DNA from: Salipiger thiooxidans
GTDB taxonomy: Bacteria; Pseudomonadota; Alphaproteobacteria; Rhodobacterales; Rhodobacteraceae
NCBI RefSeq assembly: GCF_900102075.1
Contig: NZ_FNAV01000024.1
Span: 1-53,952 of the forward strand
Direction: 5' to 3'
Length of the DNA stretch: 53,952 bases
Below are positions 16,528-24,781 of the stretch, piece by piece; positions within the stretch are counted from its first letter, which is position 1, and each line of letters begins with the position of its first letter. The notes beneath the pieces were generated by a model. It had not been told where the DNA came from and ran no database searches. It was given only the letters and a program-made list of their open reading frames with translations. The translations under genes and the position numbers were made by a program.

Positions 16528-17838
16528 ATGGAGCCGGGAACCATTGGCATCATCGGGATGATCGGCCTGATCGTCCTGCTGGGCATCCGCGTGCCGGTCG
16601 GTATTGCGCTTTCGCTCGTGTCCCTGCTTGGGCTGTGGATGATCCGGGGCTTCAATGGCGCAATGGGCGCGTTGAAGGGCATTCCTTACGATTTCACCGC
16701 ACACTGGACCCTGTCGGCGATCCCGATGTTCCTGCTCATGGGCACGATTGTCGCCAACTCGGGCATGACCACCAGACTCTATGCGGCGATGCGGGTCTGG
16801 CTTGGCTGGCTGCCCGGCGGACTTGCCGTCGCGACGAACTTTGCGGGCGCCGGTTTTGCCGCGGCCAGCGGGTCGAGCATGGCGACGACCGCAACGCTGG
16901 GGCGGATCGCGGTGCCGGAAATGCTCAAGAGCGGGTACAACCCGGGTCTCGCCACCGGGGTGGCAACCGCCGTTGGCACCCTTGGCGCGGTGATCCCGCC
17001 CAGCATCATCGTCGTGCTCTTTGCCATTTTTGCGCAAGCGCCGGTGGGGCAGGTCCTGATCGCGGGGATCATTCCGGGCCTTCTGACGGCTTTTGCCTAT
17101 GCCACGCTGATCGTCGTCCGGGTCAAGCTGAACCCGGCCCTCGCCCCGCGCCATACCACCGAGCGGGTGGATTTTGCCGGTCACATGCGGCTGCTCGCCC
17201 CGATCTGGCCCTTGCCGGTGCTGGTGTTGGGGGTCATCGGAGGGATCTACAGCGGGTTCATGACCGCCACGGAATCCGGGGCGGCGGGTGTCGTGCTGGC
17301 AATCATCGTCGCGATGATCCAGCGCACCTTTTCACTGTCGATGCTGTGGGACAGCCTGAAAGAGGCAGCAATCACCACCGCGAGCCTGATCCTGATAGCC
17401 GTGGGGGCGGCGCTTTTCACCCGGTTCCTAGCCTTCTCGGGCATTCCGAACCTGCTGTCTGACCTGATTGCGGCAGGCAACGCCTCCCCGATCTCGATCA
17501 TTCTGTCGATCGCGGTCGTCTATATCCTCCTGGGGTGTTTCCTGGACCCGCTGGGCGTGCTGCTTTTGACGCTGCCCGTGCTCTTGCCCGTCTTTGCCTC
17601 GGCCGACATGAACATCGTCTGGATGGGGATCATCCTGGTGAAGTTCATCGAGATCGGGATGCTGACGCCCCCTGTGGGGTTGAACGTCTTCGTCATGAAG
17701 GGGGTCGTGGGCGACGAGGTGCGACTGGTGCAGATCTTCAAGGGCGTGTCGTGGTTCCTGCTGGCCGAGGTCGTGGTCATGGCGATCCTCATCGCCTTTC
17801 CGCAAGTCACGCTGTTCTTGCCGAACCTGATGCGCTGA
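16528..17838 (+). CDS. dctM: TRAP transporter large permease
   Basis: A 436-residue DctM protein of about twelve membrane segments. Typical motifs are FAAASGSSMATTATLGRIAVPEML, AVGTLGAVIPPSIIVVLFAI and a C-terminal EIGMLTPPVGLNVFVMKGV. It follows the small permease after one base and is followed by a strong hairpin terminator at 17946-17988. It probably serves uptake of a carboxylate used by the neighbouring hydratase/dehydrogenase operon. Confidence 0.92.
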   Translation: MEPGTIGIIGMIGLIVLLGIRVPVGIALSLVSLLGLWMIRGFNGAMGALKGIPYDFTAHWTLSAIPMFLLMGTIVANSGMTTRLYAAMRVWLGWLPGGLAVATNFAGAGFAAASGSSMATTATLGRIAVPEMLKSGYNPGLATGVATAVGTLGAVIPPSIIVVLFAIFAQAPVGQVLIAGIIPGLLTAFAYATLIVVRVKLNPALAPRHTTERVDFAGHMRLLAPIWPLPVLVLGVIGGIYSGFMTATESGAAGVVLAIIVAMIQRTFSLSMLWDSLKEAAITTASLILIAVGAALFTRFLAFSGIPNLLSDLIAAGNASPISIILSIAVVYILLGCFLDPLGVLLLTLPVLLPVFASADMNIVWMGIILVKFIEIGMLTPPVGLNVFVMKGVVGDEVRLVQIFKGVSWFLLAEVVVMAILIAFPQVTLFLPNLMR

Positions 17839-18234
17839 GCCTCACCCAGTTGACATGAAAAGCCCGCACCACCTGCCGCAAGCGCCTTGCGGGAGGTGGT
17901 GTCCCCCCGCCCTGCAAGGACGCCGCGCGAACAGGCGGTCGCTATGACGATGTCTTCGCAGCAACCTGCGGGGACATCGTCGGGTTTTATGTCGGATGTG
18001 CGCGACGGAGCGCCAGGTCACACTGCGATGGCCGCGTTGCTTGCGACCGATCACGGATCAGTCCATATTCCTTCCGTACCGGGCTGCGACCGAATGCGCG
18101 ACCCGATCAATGAGGACTGGATGTCAGAGCTTGTGTAGAAAGGCTCTCTGCAATTCAGAGAGCCGCGTGAAACCATAGCCTCCGGGTGCTTTTGCGCTCG
18201 GGACCTTTTTTCATGTCTGCGACAAGAGACTTCC
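17839..18234. other. 396-base gap holding three hairpins
   Basis: No gene was recognised. The segment holds a 16-bp stem with one mismatch at 17867-17901 without a T run, the terminator at 17946-17988, and an 8-bp stem GCTCTCTG/CAGAGAGC at 18143-18163. The promoter of the YjhX/YjhQ-like pair should lie in the last 70 bases. Confidence 0.5.
17946..17988 (+). terminator. rho-independent terminator after TRAP permease genes
   Basis: GACGATGTC (17946-17954) pairs with GACATCGTC (17973-17981), with an inner stem CGCAG/CTGCG, followed by GGGTTTT. It ends the 15978-17838 transcript. Confidence 0.7.
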
Positions 18235-18498
18235 ATGAATATCTCAGAAAACGAACAACGTGCGCTGCACGTTCTGGCACTTGGTAGCCAGATGCTGAAA
18301 GGGCGCGACGAGGGGCCGAAGATCACCCCCGCCACCTGCACCAGGCGCGATGCCATGATCCTTTGTGATCTTTCCGTGGCCGCGTTTGGCGAACTGCGGG
18401 GCCAGCGCCTGATCAAAGCACAGTGGTCAGGCCCTCACTACATATCTAAGCGTGGTCGCCTTTCCGTTCCCGCTCAACGCGACAAAGAGGGGGCATAA
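18235..18498 (+). CDS. yjhX: YjhX-family toxin-like protein
   Basis: An 87-residue protein recognised as the YjhX/UPF0386 family by its start MNISENEQRALHVLALG, the central CTRRDAMILCDLSVAAFGEL and the LIKAQWSGPHYISKRG segment. In E. coli YjhX is reported as the toxin of a pair with the acetyltransferase-like YjhQ. Here an acetyltransferase gene follows after one base, matching that arrangement. The pair sits between catabolic operons without any FadR-type operator. The toxic function is inferred from the family. Confidence 0.8.
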   Translation: MNISENEQRALHVLALGSQMLKGRDEGPKITPATCTRRDAMILCDLSVAAFGELRGQRLIKAQWSGPHYISKRGRLSVPAQRDKEGA

Positions 18499-18499
18499 G

Positions 18500-19000
18500 A
18501 TGCTGATCCGAGATGAAACAGCCAGTGACGCCCCTGCGATCCGTGCGGTTGTGACCGAGGCCATGAAACTGCTGCCGCAGGCCAGCGGGACGGAGGCCGA
18601 CATCATCGACAGGTTGCGCGCGGCGGATGCGCTCAGCCTGTCGCTCGTAGCCGAAGACGGGGGCGAGGTGGTGGGCTATCTGGCCTCCTCGGATGCCCGG
18701 ATCGGTGCTGAACCTGGCTGGAGTCTGATCGGTCCGCTCGCCGTCGTGCCTTCGCGCCACTGCGAAGGGATTGGCAGCGCCCTCATGGCAGAGGCGATCT
18801 CGCGGCTGCGGGCAAGGTACGAAGGAGCGGCACTGGTCGGTGATCCCGGCTATTATGGCCGTTTCGGTTTCAGGACCTTTCCAAAACTCAGGGTGGGTGG
18901 GTGCCCGCCCCGGTTCATTCAGGCCCTTCCTTTCAATGCGGGCGAGCCCCAAGGCGAGTTGATCCATCACTCTGCATTCGGCCTGCATCAACGGGAGTAA
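18500..19000 (+). CDS. yjhQ: GNAT acetyltransferase, YjhQ-like antitoxin candidate
   Basis: A 166-residue GCN5-type N-acetyltransferase starting at ATG 18500 behind GAGGGGGC. The acetyl-CoA binding motif is IGPLAVVPSRHCEGIGSALM, followed by GDPGYYGRFGFR, typical of this subgroup. The gene starts one base after the YjhX-like stop, as in yjhX-yjhQ of E. coli, where YjhQ is the antitoxin. Whether it acetylates YjhX or another target is unknown. It is followed by a convergent CoA-transferase gene. Confidence 0.8.
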   Translation: MLIRDETASDAPAIRAVVTEAMKLLPQASGTEADIIDRLRAADALSLSLVAEDGGEVVGYLASSDARIGAEPGWSLIGPLAVVPSRHCEGIGSALMAEAISRLRARYEGAALVGDPGYYGRFGFRTFPKLRVGGCPPRFIQALPFNAGEPQGELIHHSAFGLHQRE

Positions 19001-19176
19001 CGCAAGCCCGGGCCGCACACCCGCCAGCGCGGCCCGGATGTTTCCGTGGTGGGCCAGCGTCCGGCCCTGGCGGTATCGTCCGCGCGGACGGACCGCCGCA
19101 ACATCCCTCCCACGGCGTGCGGGGCCCGGTACGGGCCTGTGCGTGGCAGGACCGGATGACGGTCTGTGAAAGCCGG

Positions 19177-20298
19177 TCAGAGGAAATCCGACAGTTTGTA
19201 TTCCCCCAGTTCCGAGACCGACGGCACAGCCGAGACGGTCCTGCCCGACATCTTGAACGGCAGGTTCGTCACCAGGTAGTCGCCCGCCCGGTCGGTGACC
19301 GTCTGGAACGCCTCGCGGTGCTTGAGTTGCGGATCCTCGAGCGCCTCGGCCACTGTCCGATACCGGCCACAGGGCACCGAAGCCGCCGACAGGATGCGTT
19401 CGCAATCCTCGGACGTATGCTGGATCGTCCAGCTTTCGATGGTCTCCAGCAGCTCGGGGAAATGGTTGTAGCGGGCGTCGACGGTGGCAAAGCGCGGGTC
19501 CTCGATCCATTCGACGTGCCCGGTCGCCCGCGCCAGCATTTCAAAGTTGCGCTGGGTGTTGGGCATGATGATGACAAAGCCGTCGCTGGTGCGCGAGGGC
19601 TTGTAGACCGGGCGCGAGATCGTGGCCGGGAACTGCGCCTCCTGCACGTCATAGGGCATGAGGTTGATCACAGATTCCATCAGCGACACGTCGATGAATT
19701 GCCCGCGCCCGGTCTTTTCGCGGGCATAGAGCGCCGTGTTGACGGCGCTGAGCGCGTAGATGGCTGCGAGGATGTCGGCATAAAACAGCACGCTGTTGGC
19801 GGGCCGCGTCAACTCGTCCTGATAACGCAGCAGCGTCAGGTCGTGGCCGGACGAGGCATGGACGTTCTGCGCATAGGCCGGGCGGTCCGCCCCCGGTCCG
19901 GTCTGGCCGTAGCCCGAGACCGAGCAATAGATCAGCCCCGGATTGCTGCCCGACAGGGTGTCGTAATCCAGCCCGAAGCGGGTCATGACGCCGGGCCGGA
20001 AGTTCTCGATCACGATGTCCGCCGTGTCGATGAGCTGCTTGATGTCGGTGAGCGTGTCCGGGTCCTTGAGGTCCGCCACGACGCTTTTCTTGCCGCAATT
20101 GACCTGCCCGAAGTACGAACTCAGCCCGTCGCGCATGGGCGCCTGAGAGCGCATGTAATCACCATCGGCGCTTTCGATCTTGATGACCTCGGCGCCGAGA
20201 TCGGCGAGGTACCGGCTGCAATAGGGACCGGCGACGAGGGTCGTGAAATCGACGACGCGCAGGCCTTCCAGCGGGCGGATGGGGGTGTCTTCAGTCAA
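19177..20298 (-). CDS. CaiB/BaiF class III CoA-transferase
   Basis: A 373-residue CoA-transferase with the N-terminal VVDFTTLVAGPYCSRYLADL, AEVIKIES and NFRPGVMTRFGLD motifs. The position of the catalytic Asp reads IDVSLMESV, with Glu in place of Asp, a variant seen in many family members. It starts at a TTG behind GAGGAGCG. It is closely similar to the CoA-transferase at 28257 (for instance both have MRDG or LRDG followed by SSYFG). It lies 51 bases downstream of the racemase gene, in the same operon. Likely role: moving CoA from an acyl-CoA to the pathway acid. Confidence 0.88.
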   Translation of the reverse strand: MTEDTPIRPLEGLRVVDFTTLVAGPYCSRYLADLGAEVIKIESADGDYMRSQAPMRDGLSSYFGQVNCGKKSVVADLKDPDTLTDIKQLIDTADIVIENFRPGVMTRFGLDYDTLSGSNPGLIYCSVSGYGQTGPGADRPAYAQNVHASSGHDLTLLRYQDELTRPANSVLFYADILAAIYALSAVNTALYAREKTGRGQFIDVSLMESVINLMPYDVQEAQFPATISRPVYKPSRTSDGFVIIMPNTQRNFEMLARATGHVEWIEDPRFATVDARYNHFPELLETIESWTIQHTSEDCERILSAASVPCGRYRTVAEALEDPQLKHREAFQTVTDRAGDYLVTNLPFKMSGRTVSAVPSVSELGEYKLSDFL

Positions 20299-20349
20299 AA
20301 CGCGCTCCTCTCACGTATCGGGTATCGCTTGGATCTTGGGGGCCTGTGA

Positions 20350-21465
20350 TCAGGCTGTCGTCAGGGCGGCCCAGCCGCGGGCGCGCATCCGCGCGGCCAG
20401 ATCGGGGTCGAGGGCGCTTGGCGGTCTGGGCGTTTCCGGCTGGCTCTTGCTGAAGCGCGGGGCAGGGGCAGTCTGGGCGATTCCGTCCAGCTCGACGACG
20501 CTGTCGCGCTCTGTCACCTGCGGGTGGGCAAGCGCCTCGTCCATGTCCAGCACCGGGGCATAGCAGGCTTCGCGCCCGGCAAAGATGGCGTCCCATTCGT
20601 CGCGCGTCTTGCGGTCAAAGATCTGCGCGAAGACGCGCTTCTGTTCCGGCCAGCTTTCCTTGTCCATCTGCCGGTCGAGGTAGGAGGCGTCGAGCCCCAT
20701 GCCGTCCAGCAGCTCGGCGTAGAATTTCCTCTCGACCGCGCCGACCGAGATGTATTTGCCGTCGCGTGTCTTGTAGCAGGCATACCACGGCGCGCCGCCG
20801 TCGATGAAATTGCTCTCGTAGTCGTCGACCCACAGGCCCGAGGCGCGAAAGCCCCGGAAGGTGGTCAGAAGCGACCCGACCCCGTCCAGGATGGCCGCGT
20901 CCACCACCTGCCCTTCGCCGGTCTCGCGGGCATGGTGCATCGCGGCCAGCATGCCGAAGGCCAGGTAAAGCGCGCCGCCGCCAAGATCGGAGACGAGGTT
21001 CAGGGGAATCGCCGGACCTTCGGCCTTGGAGCCGATCATCGACAGCGCCCCCGACAGGGCGAGGTAATTGATGTCGTGACCGACTGTCCGGGACAGGGGG
21101 CCGGTCTGGCCCCAGCCTGTCATGCGCCCGTACACCAGTGCGGGATTGACGGCGAAGCAATCCTCGGGGCCCAGCCCCAGCCGTTCCATCGCGCCTGGCC
21201 GGAAACCCTCGATCAGTCCGTCGGCACCGGCGACGAGGTCAAGGGCGAAATCCCGATCCGCCGGCGCCTTGAGGTCGAGCGGGATGGCGGGGCGGTTGCG
21301 TTTGGTGATGTCGAATCGCAGGTCCCGCTTGACGCCAAGCCCGGCATCCTGCGTGCGGTCCAGCCGAATGACCGTCGCCCCCAGATCGGCCAGCAGCATG
21401 GCACAGAAGGGTCCCGGCCCGATCGCGCCAAACTCCACCACCTTCAGTCCCGATAGCGGTCCCAT
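20350..21465 (-). CDS. alpha-methylacyl-CoA racemase
   Basis: A 371-residue CaiB-fold protein whose active-site residues match 2-methylacyl-CoA racemase: H130 (in TVGHDINYLALSG), D160 (in LNLVSDLGGG) and E245 (in VGAVERKFYAELLDG) align with H126, D156 and E241 of the mycobacterial enzyme at a constant offset of four. The start at 21465 is preceded by GAAAGGAATGTG. It would interconvert 2R- and 2S-methylacyl-CoA so that stereospecific dehydrogenases can act. Its presence is the best hint in the window that methyl-branched chains are degraded. Confidence 0.9.
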   Translation of the reverse strand: MGPLSGLKVVEFGAIGPGPFCAMLLADLGATVIRLDRTQDAGLGVKRDLRFDITKRNRPAIPLDLKAPADRDFALDLVAGADGLIEGFRPGAMERLGLGPEDCFAVNPALVYGRMTGWGQTGPLSRTVGHDINYLALSGALSMIGSKAEGPAIPLNLVSDLGGGALYLAFGMLAAMHHARETGEGQVVDAAILDGVGSLLTTFRGFRASGLWVDDYESNFIDGGAPWYACYKTRDGKYISVGAVERKFYAELLDGMGLDASYLDRQMDKESWPEQKRVFAQIFDRKTRDEWDAIFAGREACYAPVLDMDEALAHPQVTERDSVVELDGIAQTAPAPRFSKSQPETPRPPSALDPDLAARMRARGWAALTTA

Positions 21466-21535
21466 CACATTCCTTTCGCGGTCCTGCCGGCTGATCGTCA
21501 CGGGACGAGCGGGCCGGCAAAAAGTTGAACGACAT

Positions 21536-21546
21536 TGGTCGGACCT
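21536..21546. promoter_or_regulatory. FadR-type operator, one mismatch, racemase/LysR divergent region
   Basis: TGGTCGGACCT, followed by TTAAAG, in the gap between the racemase operon (minus) and the LysR gene (plus). Confidence 0.55.
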
Positions 21547-21643
21547 TTAAAGTATTTGATTGGCGTAATGTAAAGATATATCCTGTTCTTCATGCGCGGC
21601 CTCTCCGATCGGAACGCAGGCGGGCATAAGGGAGGAAGAACCA

Positions 21644-22678
21644 ATGACCAGCCGAACCGGATTAGCCGCAGTCGAGGCGAGCCAGGTGCTCTCGCTTCGG
21701 ACACCTGTTCTCGAGGATATTCCCAAGGTGGAACTGCGCCAGCTGCGCTATTTCCTGGCCGTGGCCGAAGAACTGAACTTCACCCGCGCGGCCGAGCGGA
21801 TGGGCATTGCGCAACCTCCGCTCAGCCAGCAGATTATCTCGCTTGAACATCAACTTGGCGCGAAACTGTTCATTCGGTCGTGGCGGCGGGTCAAGCTGAC
21901 GCCCGAGGGAACCGAGCTTCAGGCCTATGCGCGGCGGATCATCAACACCACAATGCTGGCCACCGAATCGATCCGCTCCATCGCGAACGGCAAGAACGGG
22001 CAAATCGCCCTGGGCGCCGTCTGTTCGGCCATCCATTCGCTGGTGCCGCATATCCTGCCGCCCTTCGCCGCGTTGCATCCGGGGGTCCGGGTGCACCTGC
22101 AGGAAATGACGGTCACGGAACAGTTCCGCGCCCTGAACGAGGAACGGATCGACATTGCCATCGTGCGTGAACCCATGGCGACAACGGACTTTGCGACGCA
22201 GCCACTTTTCACCGAACCCTTCGTGGCCGCCGTGAACCGTAATAGCCCGCTGGCCCGGATGAATCGCCTGTCGCTTGAACAGATCGCGCGAGAGCCACTG
22301 GTACAGGTCTACCGCTCGGCCAACCGGGAATATTCGGACCACATGTTCAGCGCCCTGCTGGACCGTGGCCTTGAGCTGAACGTTGTTCACGAAGCGTCGG
22401 ACATGCATTCGTTGCTTGGGCTGGTCGCTGCGGGCATCGGGGTTACGCTTGTTCCGGCATCGCTTGTCAACATCCAGACAGCCAATGTGATCTACGTGCC
22501 ATTGTCGGACGATGTGCAGAGCAGCACGCTGTCGCTGGCGTGGAACCCGGACGCTCTGACTCCGTCGATGGACCAGTTCCTGAAGTCGGTCACCGATTAC
22601 ATGAATGGCGTCGAAAACCTCTCGCGCTTCTGGACGCCGAGCGAAAACCGGGTCGGACAAGACCGGCTGGCAAGCTGA
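21644..22678 (+). CDS. LysR-family transcriptional regulator
   Basis: A 344-residue LysR regulator starting behind GGGAGGAAG. An N-terminal extension of about 30 residues precedes the winged-helix domain (LRQLRYFLAVAEELNFTRAA, QPPLSQQIISLEHQLGAKLF). The effector domain follows (residues about 120-330; VVHEASDMHSLLGLVAAGIG). It is transcribed divergently from the racemase/CoA-transferase operon and probably controls it, binding in the 178-base gap that also holds a FadR-type site. It is convergent with the TRAP binding-protein gene, sharing a bidirectional terminator. Confidence 0.9.
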   Translation: MTSRTGLAAVEASQVLSLRTPVLEDIPKVELRQLRYFLAVAEELNFTRAAERMGIAQPPLSQQIISLEHQLGAKLFIRSWRRVKLTPEGTELQAYARRIINTTMLATESIRSIANGKNGQIALGAVCSAIHSLVPHILPPFAALHPGVRVHLQEMTVTEQFRALNEERIDIAIVREPMATTDFATQPLFTEPFVAAVNRNSPLARMNRLSLEQIAREPLVQVYRSANREYSDHMFSALLDRGLELNVVHEASDMHSLLGLVAAGIGVTLVPASLVNIQTANVIYVPLSDDVQSSTLSLAWNPDALTPSMDQFLKSVTDYMNGVENLSRFWTPSENRVGQDRLAS

Positions 22679-22735
22679 CGCGCAAGGGTGGCGGTCACGG
22701 GATCGTCGCTGGCCCCCTCAGCAGATTCAGACAGA

Positions 22736-22767
22736 AAAGTGCCGCTGGGTCTCTCCGGCGGCACTTT
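22736..22767. terminator. bidirectional terminator
   Basis: AAAGTGCCGC (22736-22745) and GCGGCACTTT (22758-22767) form a 10-bp stem with A and T tails on either side, between the convergent LysR and TRAP binding-protein genes. Confidence 0.75.
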
Positions 22768-22786
22768 CATTCAGACCTGTCCGACA

Positions 22787-23881
22787 TCACATGTCGTTGT
22801 AGACTTCATCCATCATCTTCTGGACGAAAGCGTCTTCGTCGTCGCCGATGTCTTCCATCGCCGCCGTCCACATGTCGAGCGTTTCGCGGAACCCGCTGAC
22901 GATGGCGTCCGCATCCGCGATACCGCTTTCCTTGGCCCGCGAAATCAGCACCTCGTTGAAGTAGGGATTGAACTCTCCGAGTTTCGCCAGGAGCGCTTCG
23001 CCCGGTTCCACGATCGAATACCCAGAGGCATCGGCGAGTACCTCTGCGTCGGATGCGATGTAGCCGTTCGCCGCGCGGAAGATCCCGATGGCGGCCCCGG
23101 TCTGGAACGCAGTCTTCTGGGTGTCATCAAGCCCGTCCCAGAAGGACTTGGTCAAGCTGATAATCGGCCCGCCATAGGACACGCCATAGCTGACATCGAG
23201 CACGTTCTTGGCGACCTCGCCCAGAGAGAACTGCTTCAGCCAGCCAACCGGCGCGAGCGTGCAATCCAGCGCGCCACGCTGGAGGCTTTCATAGGTCTCG
23301 CCGATTCCCATATTCACCGGCGTCATGCCTAGATACGAAGCGAGATAGGAGAAGTCTCCGGGCACGCGGACCTTCAAGCCGGCGAGGCTTTCCAGCGTGT
23401 CGATCGGTTTGGTGCAGAGCAGGCTGTAGGAGGTCGTCGAATAGGAGCCCAGGAACATGATGTTATTGGCTTCCATCTCGGCCTTGCAGCCGGGGCATTC
23501 GGTCAGGATGTAGTCGGTGATCGCCGCAGCCAGTGCCGGTCCGCCGGAACGCAGCATCGGAGCGAGCGCCATGGCGAGGTTCGACAGCGGCAGTTCAGCC
23601 GGGTAGTACACGGCAAGCACCTGTCCGCCGTCGACCACGCCGTCCTTCATGCCTCCCAGCATCGCCTTTGCGCCCAGAAGCGAACCGCCTGAGTGCAAAG
23701 TGTACTCGATGGTGCCTTCGCTCATGGCCTTGGCCGTTTCGAGGAACGGGATGATTCCGAATTCCACGTTGGATGAGCTAGGCGGCCCGTAGGCCGCATA
23801 GGTCACATTGACATCAGCAGCCTGCACCGACGCGCCCGTAGCAAGTGCGGCCGCAAGGGCTACACCATTGAAAATTCTCAT
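22787..23881 (-). CDS. dctP: TRAP transporter solute-binding protein, DctP type, without adjacent permease
   Basis: A 364-residue periplasmic binding protein starting at ATG 23881 behind GGGAGGAAG. It has a signal peptide (MRIFNGVALAAALATGASVQA, split here by the cleavage site before ADV). The mature protein has DctP features such as LAGLKVRVPGDF, TPVNMGIGETYESLQRGALD and the late LVKSFWDGL-type helix. No permease genes are beside it. The unpaired DctQM at 15978-17838 is the obvious partner, 5 kb away. It is divergent from a FadR-type regulator with a degenerate operator between them. Confidence 0.82.
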   Translation of the reverse strand: MRIFNGVALAAALATGASVQAADVNVTYAAYGPPSSSNVEFGIIPFLETAKAMSEGTIEYTLHSGGSLLGAKAMLGGMKDGVVDGGQVLAVYYPAELPLSNLAMALAPMLRSGGPALAAAITDYILTECPGCKAEMEANNIMFLGSYSTTSYSLLCTKPIDTLESLAGLKVRVPGDFSYLASYLGMTPVNMGIGETYESLQRGALDCTLAPVGWLKQFSLGEVAKNVLDVSYGVSYGGPIISLTKSFWDGLDDTQKTAFQTGAAIGIFRAANGYIASDAEVLADASGYSIVEPGEALLAKLGEFNPYFNEVLISRAKESGIADADAIVSGFRETLDMWTAAMEDIGDDEDAFVQKMMDEVYNDM

Positions 23882-23952
23882 TTCTTCCTCCCGTCTTGGA
23901 TGATCGTAGCTTGTTTTGGCCAGATCTCTCTTGTAGTCTAGCAACCATTAAA

Positions 23953-23963
23953 TGATCAGACCA
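23953..23963. promoter_or_regulatory. FadR-type operator, one mismatch, binding protein/GntR divergent region
   Basis: TGATCAGACCA, preceded by ACCATTAAA and followed by ATACA, lies between the DctP gene (minus, 23881) and the regulator (plus, 24047). Confidence 0.5.
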
Positions 23964-24046
23964 ATACACAAGGTGGTATGGGCGAGAGTTTATCCATATC
24001 ATTCTCGAACTGGACGACTTACCTGCAACGGACAAGGCGTAACGGC

Positions 24047-24781
24047 GTGGACGAGAATATCAGCTTCAAACCGGTCAAGACGAAACGCGCCTTCGAGGAA
24101 GTATGCGACCAGATCCGGCTCGCCATCCAGGAGGGGCGGCTGGAGGCGGGCGACAAGCTTCCGGCCGAAAGGCAGCTGGCCGAGGCACTCGACGTCAGCC
24201 GCGCCACGGTGCGCGAAGCATTTCGCACTCTGGAGATCGCGGGTGTTCTGTCGTTGCGCAAAGGTGTGAACGGCGGGGCGGTGGTCATGCAGGGCGATGT
24301 CCGTCCGATCACCCAGACCATCTCGGATCTTCTGTCCCTGGGCGGGCTGTCGCTGTCCGATTACATGGAGGCCCGTGTCTGCCTTCAGCGCGAGGTGATC
24401 AAACTGGCCTGTGCGCGCGGCGAGGAGGCCGATTTTCAGGCGCTCGAGACCAATATCGACGAGACCGAAAAGCTGACGACGGCTGCGCAGGTCGAGGATC
24501 GCACGGCACTGACGATCGAATTCTATCATCTGCTGGCGGCTGCAACCAAGAACCAGGCCATGTCCATCCTGATGGCGGCCGTGACCGAGCCTCTGGGCTA
24601 TTACATCAAGCAGATCGGCGTGGACCGCAGTTGGAACGTGGCGGAATCGCGTCGCCGTTTCGTCGCTCACCTGCGAGCCCGGAACGCCCCCGAGGCGGAA
24701 AAAGAGATGATGTCCCACATGGAGCGGTTGCACGGCTACATGTTGCAGCGGACGGCGGCGGCGGCCGACAGGCGAAGTTAA
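24047..24781 (+). CDS. FadR-subfamily GntR regulator (first of three)
   Basis: A 244-residue regulator with an N-terminal winged helix (residues about 10-75; AGDKLPAERQLAEALDVSRA) and a C-terminal FCD ligand domain whose His residues are present (EFYHLL; RRFVAHL; MSHMERLH), as in metal-containing FCD domains. A GTG start at 24047 behind AAGGCG is chosen over the ATG at 23978, which has no usable ribosome site; the choice is not certain. It is divergent from the TRAP binding protein, with an operator-like dyad in between that suggests self-regulation. Its stop overlaps that of the convergent permease gene in TTAA. Confidence 0.85.
   Translation: MDENISFKPVKTKRAFEEVCDQIRLAIQEGRLEAGDKLPAERQLAEALDVSRATVREAFRTLEIAGVLSLRKGVNGGAVVMQGDVRPITQTISDLLSLGGLSLSDYMEARVCLQREVIKLACARGEEADFQALETNIDETEKLTTAAQVEDRTALTIEFYHLLAAATKNQAMSILMAAVTEPLGYYIKQIGVDRSWNVAESRRRFVAHLRARNAPEAEKEMMSHMERLHGYMLQRTAAAADRRS

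Noticed and set aside
17867..17901. 16-bp hairpin after the TRAP permease genes as the main terminator
   Set aside because: It has one mismatch and is followed by a C run rather than T; the hairpin at 17946-17988 with GGGTTTT fits better.
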